From contig JAUCEF010000017.1 in the NCBI GenBank assembly GCA_033558025.1, positions 4,609,534-4,673,533 on the forward strand: a stretch of DNA of 64,000 nucleotides, in the 5' to 3' direction. This document shows, one piece after another, positions 36,955 through 46,072 of the stretch (its first letter is position 1; every line of letters begins with the position of its first letter). The notes under the pieces are model-generated. The model ran no database searches, was not told where the DNA came from, and saw nothing but the letters and a program-made list of their open reading frames with translations. Origin of the DNA: Phytophthora sp. 'mugwort' (Eukaryota; Oomycota; Peronosporomycetes; Peronosporales; Peronosporaceae). The translations under genes were made by a program, and so were the position numbers.

Positions 36955-38103
36955 TTACGAGGATGTTAGTCCCTCGCCTCGACTAATTTGAAATGGTGTG
37001 TCTTCTGCTGGCAATTGGTGCATTTGGCAGTGGTTTCCTTTACGGGCTGACCGATTACAGTCCTGAACCTCGCACCGCCGACCGCCTCCATGCGAAATGC
37101 AGTAGCCGTTGCCGCGGTCCTTCTTCTTGCAACCCTCCATAACACAGCGACGGATTCCACCGTGCAAGTAGCACAAACCAAGGCGTTGTGTCCCCTTTGA
37201 GCAGCCAGGCACGCGGCACTTCTTGCCACCGCCGTGAGCGCGGCAAAGACCACCGCCTTGCGAGCTCTTGTCGCAACCCTCCACTTGACATCGCGCTCCA
37301 CCACCGTGGGTCTTGCACCGATTGTTCGACTGCGCGCGTCGTGTGCACCCTTCTGCTATGCACTGCTTAGCTCGTCGTGCGCTTTTAGATTTGGTAGACG
37401 AAGCAGACGACACAGTCGAAGAGGTTGAAGTGGTGGAGACCATGCGTAGGGTTGGCGGGGGCAGTGGCAACGAAGGTGCGAGGTATGGCATGCTTTTCGT
37501 CAATATCTGGGCTCCTAGTGGTGACGGGATGGGGTACGGGAAGTTGAGCGGGAGAGGATTCACACGGCCGGGGGTAGTCGAAATCGTAAAGGGACTTGGA
37601 CAACTGGCTGTTGATTTAAATGAAGACCGGACAGATTTCGAGCCCGGTCCAACGATGTCATCCCAGGACTCGCGGAGGAAGGAGTCCATGACAGGCGAAA
37701 AGTCTGGCACTTCGTTCTCCTGTTTGATATACACATCACCACCAACAGGAGTTTTTCCGTTGATTCGGATCTTTAGGTCAGGCGACAGGCAAGAGTTAAC
37801 GCCGAGAAACCCTGATCCACCTGCACTCGTCGAGTGCTGCGCACTGATGGCAAGAGGCGACTCAGAGTCCTGGGGGTTGAATGCGTCGCTCAGCCCCGTC
37901 AGGTTCAACTCCAGATTGTTGGCGTCTTCTCTTCGGAATGCTGACGTCGGGGAGGATGACATGGAAACGGTTTCGGTGTTGTCCAGCATCATCATCGTAC
38001 TTTCGAAGTCGTCATCGTCCAGCAGGTCCATTGACGCAGGCAGGTTCAGAATATCGCCGATGTTGAACAATGACGCGTTGATCGGCGAAGCTCGTGGGTC
38101 CAT
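36955..38103 (-). CDS. WRKY19-like zinc-repeat protein
   Basis: Intact single-exon protein of 382 residues. The N-terminal half is acidic and Ser/Pro-rich with low complexity, like an activation region. The C-terminal half has five tandem zinc-binding repeats of the form C-x4-C-x7-10-C-x2-H-GG(G), for example CIAEGCTRRAQSNNRCKTHG and CRVPGCSKGTQRLGLCYLHG. Such repeats were named after plant WRKY19 and are abundant in oomycetes; no WRKY domain is present here. A basic run (KSKSARRAKQ) before the repeats could be a nuclear signal. Probably a nuclear DNA- or protein-binding regulator, but the target is unknown. It is the last intact host gene before the telomere. Confidence 0.85.
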   Translation of the reverse strand: MDPRASPINASLFNIGDILNLPASMDLLDDDDFESTMMMLDNTETVSMSSSPTSAFRREDANNLELNLTGLSDAFNPQDSESPLAISAQHSTSAGGSGFLGVNSCLSPDLKIRINGKTPVGGDVYIKQENEVPDFSPVMDSFLRESWDDIVGPGSKSVRSSFKSTASCPSPFTISTTPGRVNPLPLNFPYPIPSPLGAQILTKSMPYLAPSLPLPPPTLRMVSTTSTSSTVSSASSTKSKSARRAKQCIAEGCTRRAQSNNRCKTHGGGARCQVEGCDKSSQGGGLCRAHGGGKKCRVPGCSKGTQRLGLCYLHGGIRRCVMEGCKKKDRGNGYCISHGGGRRCEVQDCNRSARKGNHCQMHQLPAEDTPFQISRGEGLTSS

Positions 38104-38536
38104 CGTTGTCCGTTATCTTTGAGCTTAGTTGCTCCAGCTGATGCGCGGGTCGTTCAGGGCTGAAGATGAGGACGCACTTGCGGCAGAACAAAATTGAATT
38201 GTGAGGGAGAAGCAAACGCGGCAGCGACTCGAACATGCTGGCCACCGTCACCAAAAACCTAGTCGAACTGAAATTCCGCCATATCGTCTTCAATTTCCTT
38301 CATTGCCTTCTGAGCCTTATTAACGTTTCCATTGGGATTTTAGGCACAAACATCTATGTGCAGCCCATGTGGCTGGACGAGATGGCGAGTCGAGAGTTCA
38401 GACTTCACGTCTTGCACACCATTTTGCATCCAAGGAGTAGATTGTTGAGTAAAAATACTCGGCTGCGCATATTGAAGACGTTATCCGGCAGAAAAGTCAG
38501 CGCTGCACTGCCCAATCGTATTGATTGAGGGGGTAC
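38104..38536. other. intergenic with unassigned short open frames
   Basis: Promoter side of the zinc-repeat gene. A 97-codon plus-strand frame (38235-38528) and a short minus-strand Lys/Glu-rich frame (about 38,245-38,330) overlap here. Neither resembles a family I know, and neither has supporting signals. Confidence 0.4.
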
Positions 38537-38650
38537 AGTGGTGCTACTATCTATAGGCGCACTCAACTTTTTGCTGCCACGGGGTCAAAATTGTGTGGTG
38601 TTTGTCCTGAAGGCTTTCTATATGAAGGCAATTAGCACACAAACGCAATT
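38537..38650 (+). repeat. left terminal inverted repeat of the piggyBac-like element
   Basis: Matches the reverse complement of 49913-50037 with scattered differences. The best-conserved parts are CTATAGGCGCACTCAAC, TTTTGCTGCCACGGGGTCAA, CTGAAGGCTTTC and CACAAACGCAATT. Confidence 0.85.
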
Positions 38651-38669
38651 CTAACCCCTCCAAATCGGA

Positions 38670-38717
38670 TGCTGCATAATGCAGCAATACCATTTTGCTT
38701 ATGCAGCATAAGCAAAA
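38670..38717. repeat. two perfect hairpins inside the left inverted repeat
   Basis: 38670-38684 is a palindrome with 7-bp arms (GCTGCAT-A-ATGCAGC). 38693-38717 has 11-bp perfect arms (TTTTGCTTATG / CATAAGCAAAA) around CAG. Subterminal palindromes like these often bind transposase; that role is inferred. Confidence 0.7.
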
Positions 38718-38917
38718 ATAAGCTTGGATTTTGCATGTTGTGTATTTTCCCTCGCCACAGAGCATACAAACGTTAAGACATAGGTACGTCTTGTCTCTAT
38801 TTTGTGCCTTTCTTTTCTTACGAGGAAGGGATCAGTGATTGTCTAAATATAAGCATAGCTTTCGGCAGGTAACATCTGTGCCCACGAGACACATTTTTTA
38901 AATCATTTTGCGGAGTA

Positions 38918-39189
38918 ATGGGCACCAAACGAGTGGCTCTCAGTCGGCCCCCTCCTTCGCCTTTACCAAATTCGCCTCATTCGAGATTTGCGGGCGAGGG
39001 GCACAAGCCGAGAGGAGAATACAATGGTGCGGCCGATAGGCAAAAATCTTGGACGATAGCGAGATGACGGGGAGGGACCTTTCGTTCAAGTCCGTTTGGA
39101 AGGAACTCAAGGGTCAAGGCTGGACGCGCAACGAACCACCGGCACGCAGTCTAGACCAGCGGTACCGGTACATTCGACCGAACGAAAAC
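38918..39189 (+). pseudogene. piggyBac-like transposase, N-terminal fragment
   Basis: ATG 38918 opens a Pro/Ser-rich frame that ends in a stop exactly where ATG 39064 starts the conserved part in another frame (FKSVWKELKGQGW, LDQRYRYIRPNEN), so one base is probably missing. The fragment ends at the Gypsy insertion. Joining it to 46073 onward, minus the duplicated target bases, continues the frame into a conserved GIDYFLGEEAVLEYY block. Confidence 0.75.
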
Positions 39190-39589
39190 TGCAGCGGGGC
39201 TGCGTAGCGTAGTGAGTCAGAGGAAGACGTACGACTCCCCGAGTCTTAGCCGTGGTTATCCTAACCCCTAAGGTCTCCGCAGAGGCTTAGATCAATCTAG
39301 TTATAGCACTAGAGACCGAAAGAGTCAGTATTCCTAAACCTAGGGCAATACTCTCTTTAATGCTAAAACTGAATTGTTATTTGTTTGCTTATCTGGGGGG
39401 GCAAAGCCGCCTGTGGTGTAAATGTATGACTCTAACTATGTACATAGTTAAACCTAGTCAAATGCATATCGTGTGGCCCTGTGGCCACGTACTGAAGTCC
39501 CGTTAATCCAAGTGGTACCAAGTACCACTTACTACCAGGTGACACGTATCACGGCTACACTCGTGTTACCTTCGTGTAACCCCATTACA
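39190..39589 (-). repeat. 3' LTR of the Gypsy element
   Basis: 400 bp, about 99% identical to 45673-46072 by direct reading (four differences). On the element's strand it begins TGTAAT and ends GCTGCA. Confidence 0.95.
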
Positions 39590-39601
39590 CTCTCCCCCAC
39601 C
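39590..39601 (-). other. polypurine tract of the Gypsy element
   Basis: On the element's strand, GGTGGGGGAGAG directly abuts the 3' LTR. This is the usual position and composition of a plus-strand primer. Confidence 0.75.
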
Positions 39602-39716
39602 AAACCGTGGACACACCGTATCTACGAAGGTCCGATTGTATCAATCGAAAAAGGCCCGGAATCTTCCGCTCCAAGAGCGTTTCATTGTTTGTCCCGCATC
39701 GAGTGTTCACACTCAA

Positions 39717-40840
39717 ATGTCAACAGCCAGTTGGTCTTTTGACCTCCCTCATTCGCCTCGCGATAACAGCCCTCGCCGCGGGCTAAGCTCTTCTGTGTCT
39801 CCGACACCTTCGTTGTCCTCGTCATCCCGTACGGGACAGGTCCCTGACCGTGCGCCACCCGCACCCTCGCGGCTCTCGGTGCGAGAGTATCACTCAGCGC
39901 ACAAGCGTCGATACGGTCAAAGGACCATGAGTGGAGGTGGTGAAGCCGCTGGAGGGAGTACCCCCGTACGCTTTGCGCGAGACGCCTTCTTTGACGACCT
40001 TGAAGAAGGTGAAGAGGAGGTCGACTACACTGAGTCCATGACCGGTAGTAGCCCTGTCCGCTCGCCGAGCCCGCGCCGCCAACTGCGCGCTCTGAATTCG
40101 AGCTCTCGACTTACGAGTCCTGCGCAATACGCCTCCGCTACCTTTGCGGGGAACAACAGATGGTCCCAGGGGATCTGGTGTCGTCACCAATCTTTTGGAC
40201 GAAGTCCAGGAGCAACAGCTCGCGGCTGATCCACAGCTCCCCCGTTCGAGGCGACCTATGACTCGGCCATTGCTTACCCCGTCACGTCGTGACTATGGTT
40301 TTGAGCCTCGCGATCCCAGTGAAGTGGCTCGCCCAGCAGCATCGGAGTTGCTTAACACATATGTGATTGGGCCGGCGGCCGCAACACCCGACGAGCTCGC
40401 CGCGCGAGAGTCTCTCAGAGAGAGATACTTGACTCCTCAAGTGACTACTCTCTCAGCGCGAGTATCGTGAGCGCCTGCAAGTGCAAGCTCGGCACGGCTC
40501 GGTCCCACCTATGCGGACTTATCCAGTCGTGCTCCTGTCAGGAGAGACGTCTTGGAAAGACGATGGACAGTCCCAAAGTTGGGTGGAAGGAGCTCGCAAG
40601 TTCTTTTCCATTGAAGCCCTTGGGGCTAGTTTTAGTAAAACTGATGTTCGAGTCGAACGTCGACTCAGTCTTGAGTTCGTGAAACTCAAGGCGAAACGCC
40701 AATTACCCCCTGCCTATACCGGCCTCGCCCCCAGGACTCTCTCGCACTCGGTGCTTCTGCTGTCACATCTAGAGGCTCTCACGCTCGTGAGGCCGCTCCT
40801 CGTCAAGACCAGAGCGACAGCTCAGCTGCTGGCGTTGGGC
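39717..40840 (+). pseudogene. antisense Ser/Pro/Arg-rich coding region between integrase and 3' LTR
   Basis: Plus-strand frames, opposite to pol, from ATG 39717. The first (to about 40,190) is Ser/Pro/Arg-rich with an acidic patch (LEEGEEEVDYTESM). After one shift it continues to 40470 with RRPMTRPLLTPSRRDYGFEP and a Leu/Glu/Arg-rich helix, and after another from about 40481 with SWVEGARKFFSIEALG. It overlaps no pol domain except near the chromodomain. I do not recognise it. Antisense ORFs in this position are known in some plant Tat-type Gypsy elements, so an accessory gene is possible; chance openness of GC-rich DNA is the alternative. Confidence 0.45.
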
Positions 40841-40849
40841 TCCCAGCGG

Positions 40850-43800
40850 CTATTGCCGGGAAGCGCCAGGCGAGCGACGACTCGGTCGCTGGCCCTCGGA
40901 GCTCTGCTGATTGCGTCGATCGAACGTGTCCACAACGTCAGGGCAATCTTGCCGGAGGGGAACCTCGTACTCCCAAGAGTTCTGTGAGTGAGGATAACCC
41001 CTCCACTTCACAAGATATTGGGTACGAACTTGGCGACGACGCCGCGCCACTAAGCGTTCCACATAGTAGTGGGAAGTTCCCTGCTCATCGAGCAACGGTG
41101 GCGGATGTCGATGACCGGCTGGATCCTCGTGCTGCGCGTTGCAGTGATCTGCTAGACCCTGTCTAGCAGATCAGACCCTGTTCGACTCGCTGCAGTTGGC
41201 GACGAGTCACCGTGACCGCCTCGCTGACGAAATCGATGCTGTGCATCATCGGGTCGATTGGCTTCGTCTCCTGCCTCGGTTGCCAACCGCCTAGAGCTCC
41301 TGGAGCAGCCCTCTGCTCGTCGCTTCGAAGCGCTGGACCGTTCACTCGCTGAGCTACGTGGTCAGTTGGACCTCCTCGTGCGCCTCCAGCGCTTTGGCTA
41401 GCCACCGGTTGTGGCGCCAAACCCTCCGCGCTCACCCGAGCCGGGTCTCGATATGGCTTAAGGAAGCCTACGTAAAACACGGGGTGTGTACGCATCTTCT
41501 TCGGAAGATTGAGCGTGTACGCAAGGCCCTTCCTGGCTCGACCTTAAAAGTTCCAATGAAGCGCGGGCGCAACTTGGTCTTAAAACCGCAGACACTGCAT
41601 GTGTAGGTAGGTTTTTAGCGTTTAATAAAACTTTGTCACCGAGTTTATAGACTTCAATGTTGCTTCTGCCCTTTGCATTAGCCTGTTCTTTCTGAACAGC
41701 TTGGCTTTCAGACGTTGATCGCATCGCGTACTTGTCGTAAGACACTTAAACGCGTAGACACGAACGTGTCAACATGCCTGCAAACTACAGCTGGACTGAT
41801 ATCAGCTAGCCCATCGGCTGTCCCTCCCCCACTAAGCCCAGAACCACGGAGTGGCGGCGTCAGCGGGACGTGAGAGTGTGTGAGTCCGTTCAAGTAGAAC
41901 GGGGTGAAGTCTGTCGAGGCATGCACCGCATTCAATGCAAACTCAACGTGTGAAATCATGGCGCTCCGTTGCTTGGGTCTGTCCGCACAGACACTCCGAA
42001 GCATGCCTTCGACAACGCGATTCACGCGTTCCGTCTGACCATCGGTCTGCGGATGGTCCCGCTGTGGACATGTCGAGTCGAGTGCCGAGCACCTTAAAGA
42101 CCGACGTCCAAAACTTACTCGTGAAACGGTGATCTCGATCCGAGACAATTGCCTCTGGCAGACCATGCTGTCGAAAGACACAATCCATGAACAGCGTGGC
42201 TGTTCTTTCTCCATCGATGGAGTCCGGCACCGCCTCTAAATGAGCCATCTTGCTCAATCGGTCGACAAAGACCACGATGCCCGTGTTCCCGCCGCATTCC
42301 GTGGCAGGCCGAACACGAAGTTCATACTCATGGATTGCCAACCCCCGTGGGTACAGGCAAGCTGGTCAACGGCGCAGCCGAGTGTGGCGAGGGTTTAGCC
42401 CGTTGACACGTCTCACACATGCGTACATACGTACTGACCCACTTGTAAGGTTCGGTCACCAGTAGTGGGAGCTCACCGAGCTGTAGGTCTTTTCTCGGCT
42501 GAGATGACCACCAAGTGGGGTATCATTTTTGTGCCTCATAGAGGATACGATACTTGAGATCCTCTTCGTGAGGAACCACGACACGTGGGGTGTCTTCTGG
42601 ACCAGTATCGTAGTACAATAGGCCATCATCGAGAGTGCATCGATGTAGCCTCGCGCGCAAGCGCGCTGACAGCTTAATGTCTGAGTTAGCAAACTCCGCG
42701 CTTCCTAGCGCATGTAGCAGAGCTACGCAGGACTCGTCACGTGCGTACGAAGCGCGGATCGAGTCTGTCACAGCCGAAGTCACCGTCATGACATGAGCGA
42801 TCTCACAGTCGGGCCTGTGTGATAACGCATCGGCCAAGACGTTCTGCCTGCTAGGCTTCTACTTCACCTCGAAGTTGTACTCCGCAAAGAAGGACAGCCA
42901 ACGGGCCATTCTCTGAGCGAGATGAGTCGACTGCGTCGCAGTGCGTAGCGACGCATGATCAGTGTAGAACACAAACGGTTTGGAGCCGAGCAGGTGAAAC
43001 CTGAATTTGACGAGCGCATACTTCATCGCAAGTAGCTCTTTGTCATGAACTGGATAGTTCTTCTCAGCAGCCTTAAGCTGGTCAGATGCAAACGCGATCA
43101 CGCGTTCATGCCCTTCAGCGTCTGCTTGCAACAAGCACCGCCGATGGCAAAGTCCGACGCGTCACAGACGACACTGGAAGGACGATCGGGGTCTGGCAGG
43201 GCCAGGATCGGGGCCTGAAGGAGACTCTCCTTAATGGCTTCAAAAGCAGCTTGATGTCCAGTGTCTCAAAACCAGTCCACATGCTTCTTAAGGAGATTGG
43301 ACAGTGGCCTTGCCATCTCAGCATAGTTCTTGCTGTACTTGTGCAAGTAATTGGCCAGGCCAAGCCACATCCGTAAGTCTCTGGTTCTTTGGAAAGATGT
43401 TCAGCGCCGAAGCCATACTTGTCGCATACAACTTGTGTGTGCGCGTGCACTCGAGCTCCGCTCGCAGGTGCTCAATGTGGTTCTCCACATCAGTCTTTCC
43501 GTGCTCCGCACGACTGTGGACGAATATATCGTCGAAGTATGTCTGAGCATACGCCTTGTGGGGCCTGAGCAGCTGCGTCACAAGACGGTTGAACGTCGCA
43601 GGCGCGTTCGACAGCCTTTGGGGCATTACTAACCACTCCCAGAGCATACCGCTCGGAGTACTGACCGCCGAAAGCGGAATATCGCTTGCTCGCATGAACA
43701 TTGATAGTATTCATCGACCAAGTCGAGGGCACTGTATACCGTACACCCGGTCATGTTGTTCTGGAGAACGTTTTTTCTAGGAATAGGCGTTTGCGCCGGA

Positions 43801-44189
43801 ATGGTGGCCGCGTTGAGCTTATTAGAAGCATGAACGATTCGCCACTTGCCATTCGTCTTTCTGACACAGAACGTAGGCGTTGAGTGCAGAGACTTACTCT
43901 CGCGCACCATACCCGCCTCGTGCTTAGCACGGAAGAACGTGTCAATGACGTCACATCGTTCTCGTGGCAAAGGCCACTGCCTTTTCACGCAGTATTTGGT
44001 TCCAGGAACCAGGTCAATCTTATGACGTACACCTCTATCCGGAGGTAGCCTCGTGGGAGGTTCTTTCGAGACCACGTCTTGATACTCCTTCACCCAAGAG
44101 TAGTATGGATCCGAGGGATCCTTGAGGATCGAGGATCCTGACCGCGCATTTAGCGCCTTCTTGGTATCCTCAAGGACTGCTTTATCCAA
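40850..44189 (-). pseudogene. Gypsy pol: reverse transcriptase, RNase H, integrase, chromodomain
   Basis: Domains in order on the minus strand. Reverse transcriptase (43318-44189): HKIDLVPGT, WRIVHASNKLNA, YSALDLVDEYYQ, PQRLSNAPATFNRL and catalytic YFDDIF at 43522-43539. RNase H (42859-43170): FASDQLKAAEKNYPVHDKEL, VFYTDHASLR. Integrase: zinc-binding HLSREKTYSSV near 42,490, then VVFVDRLSKMAHLEAV, AIVSDRDHRFTSKFW and QTDGQTERVNR, which hold the D-D-E residues. A basic stretch and PVFYVGFLKPYRDP follow. Last is a chromodomain (40850-41095: YYVERLVARRRR, YLVKWRGYPHSQNSWE). At least five frame changes separate these, so no functional polyprotein is encoded. Chromodomains can guide integration to modified chromatin. 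Confidence 0.85.
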
Positions 44190-44202
44190 AGCGACGACGA
44201 GT

Positions 44203-45560
44203 TTAACTCCTCTTCAGGACGTAGATGACCAACTCGGCTAACTCGCCGGCCTTCAAGGTGTCACCGGACTCGGCAATGGACATCTCGCCCAGCTCCAACA
44301 GGGCGACCACAGTGGGCGTAGTCTCTAGACTGATGTTGCCATCGACTTCCCCTATCACTCTGCTGACGAGTGTATATAGCTGCTTGCTATCGCCATGAAT
44401 CTCTTCACTCGTCAGGCTAGACGCATCAGACGCCCTGCGTCTCATGACTGACGTGTGATGCCGTAGCCTTCTCCCCGCTGAGACTGTTTGCCTCGGAGAG
44501 GTCCTAACAGTCACATTAGCTGCGTCTCCAGGCGCTTGCACCATGTGCGTTTCACCCGAGACTGGTATGTCTTGACCGGCAACCGTCGCAGAGCTGCGAT
44601 GCTCGCAGTCTCCACCCCGTGGATTACGTGCCACGCCACCTCCATCAGTGGGCCCTCGGCCTTGATGGCCCGGCCCACGGCTGGCCACACCACGCATGGT
44701 GTATAGCGACGACTCGTCGTCGTGATGAGTGTCACTGTCGTGACCAATATCACCATGACGTCGGTCACCCAGCAGATTGCCTGCCGCTCCACTTGCATCC
44801 TGAGGTCCGCGTCCTTGATGTCCCGGCATGCTGCCGGCCACGCTACACATGGCGTGTAACGACAATCGTCATCATGACCAGTGTTTGTTGTCGTATCTCG
44901 GCGGTCAACGTCACTCTCACGGCCTCTTCAAAAGAGGAAGGGTGAGTGCGAAAGACTTCTGTCCTGGCCACGCCCAGTGCGGAGGCCCTCCATAAAGACT
45001 GTCACCGTCACTGCCTCTGTCAGAGGATCGGCCGCCATGCCGGCAATCAGAGTTCGCAACTCCTGGACGAAGTCAACCAAGTCCTTCTTACCCTGGAGGG
45101 TACTCAGAAAGAGTGACCTCACGCGGTACGCCTGATTAGGCGGAGCAAACACTTGCGAAAGCTGGAGTTTCAGCTCTTCTCAGCTCGGCAAGGCCGCGTC
45201 CACCGACGTGCCGCACGTGAGTGCCCATTCTCGTGCTTGGCCACAGAGCTTCGAGATCGCTAGCGCCACGCGCTGTGCTCAGTACGGAGCATCGCCGATC
45301 CCATCGCCATTTCGATCTCATGGATCCACATGAAGTTCTCTCCCTCCTTTTCTTTGAAAGTCTTGACGCTCACGATGAGCGGTTTCGGCCGGGAGGCCCC
45401 ATCCTGCGATGTCGTCGACGTCGATGGAGACGCCTCTGCTGGAGGTGCTCCAACAGAGCATTCTTGTAACTTGAGAACGCCTTCAGACGCGCCTTCACCG
45501 CGTCCGGTCCTGGCGAAGCAAGATGCGTTATGCCCTCAGGGCCGAGCAAAGACATAAGCT
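44203..45560 (-). pseudogene. Gypsy gag and gag-pol linker, broken
   Basis: The retrotransposon gag core is readable at 44,900-45,200: PPNQAYRVRSLFLSTLQGKK, DLVDFVQELRTLIAGM, AVTVTVFMEGLRTG. Upstream pieces in other frames fit the N-terminal gag. The downstream linker (44203-44865) is Gly/Arg/His-rich and includes a repeated GHQGRGP-containing module (about 44,650 and 44,810). I see no clear CCHC knuckle or aspartic-protease motif, so these may be lost or too diverged. Confidence 0.7.
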
Positions 45561-45660
45561 TTTCTGCGCGTCTTGCTGGCTCTGGGACAGGTTAGAAGAC
45601 GCTATCTGCTCCATCCTCACCGAGGAATAGTCCTAAGACCCAGGTGCGGGATTGACTACA

Positions 45661-45670
45661 AGTGCTACCA
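45661..45670 (-). other. candidate primer-binding site of the Gypsy element
   Basis: Two bases inside the 5' LTR, the element strand reads TGGTAGCACT. TGGTA at this position is usual for tRNA-primed elements (initiator-Met-like), but the match is short. Confidence 0.45.
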
Positions 45671-45672
45671 GG

Positions 45673-46072
45673 TGAAGCGGGGCTGCGTAGTGTAGTGAGT
45701 CAGAGGAAGACGTACGACTCCCCGAGTCTTAGCCGTGGTTATCCTAACCCCTAAGGTCTCCGCAGAGGCTTAGATCAATCTAGTTATAGCACTAGAGACC
45801 GAAAGAGTCAGTATTCCTAAACCTAGGGCAATACTCTCTTTAATGCTAGAACTGAATTGTTATTTGTTTGCTTATCTGGGGGGGCAAAGCCGCCTGTGGT
45901 GTAAATGTATGACTCTAACTATGTACATAGTTAAACCTAGTCAAATGCATATCGTGTGGCCCTGTGGCCACGTACTGAAGTCCCGTTAATCCAAGTGGTA
46001 CCAAGTACCACTTACTACCAGGTGACACGTATCACGGCTACACTCGTGTTACCTTCGTGTAACCCCGTTACA
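45673..46072 (-). repeat. 5' LTR of the Gypsy element
   Basis: 400 bp, matching 39190-39589 apart from four substitutions. It begins TGTAAC and ends GCTTCA on the element strand. It should carry the element's promoter. Confidence 0.95.

Larger units (their letters stand above)
39190..46072 (-). mobile_element. Ty3/Gypsy LTR retrotransposon with chromodomain
   Basis: Two 400-bp LTRs with TG...CA ends flank gag and pol regions on the minus strand in Gypsy order (RT, RNase H, integrase), ending in a chromodomain. Flanking bases AAAAC (39185-39189) and TAAAC (46073-46077) are a 5-bp target duplication with one change. The LTRs differ at only four positions, so insertion was recent, yet gag and pol are broken by several frame shifts. 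It sits in the transposase gene of the piggyBac-like element, on the opposite strand. Confidence 0.9.

Noticed and set aside
38235..38528. 97-codon plus-strand frame before the piggyBac-like element
   Set aside because: Hydrophobic and basic but matches nothing known to me; it ends next to the transposon boundary and may be chance.
38530..38540. TTAA target duplication for the piggyBac-like element
   Set aside because: Flanks are GTAC-like on the left and TGCA-like on the right; no TTAA seen, so either the ends are eroded or the family uses another target.
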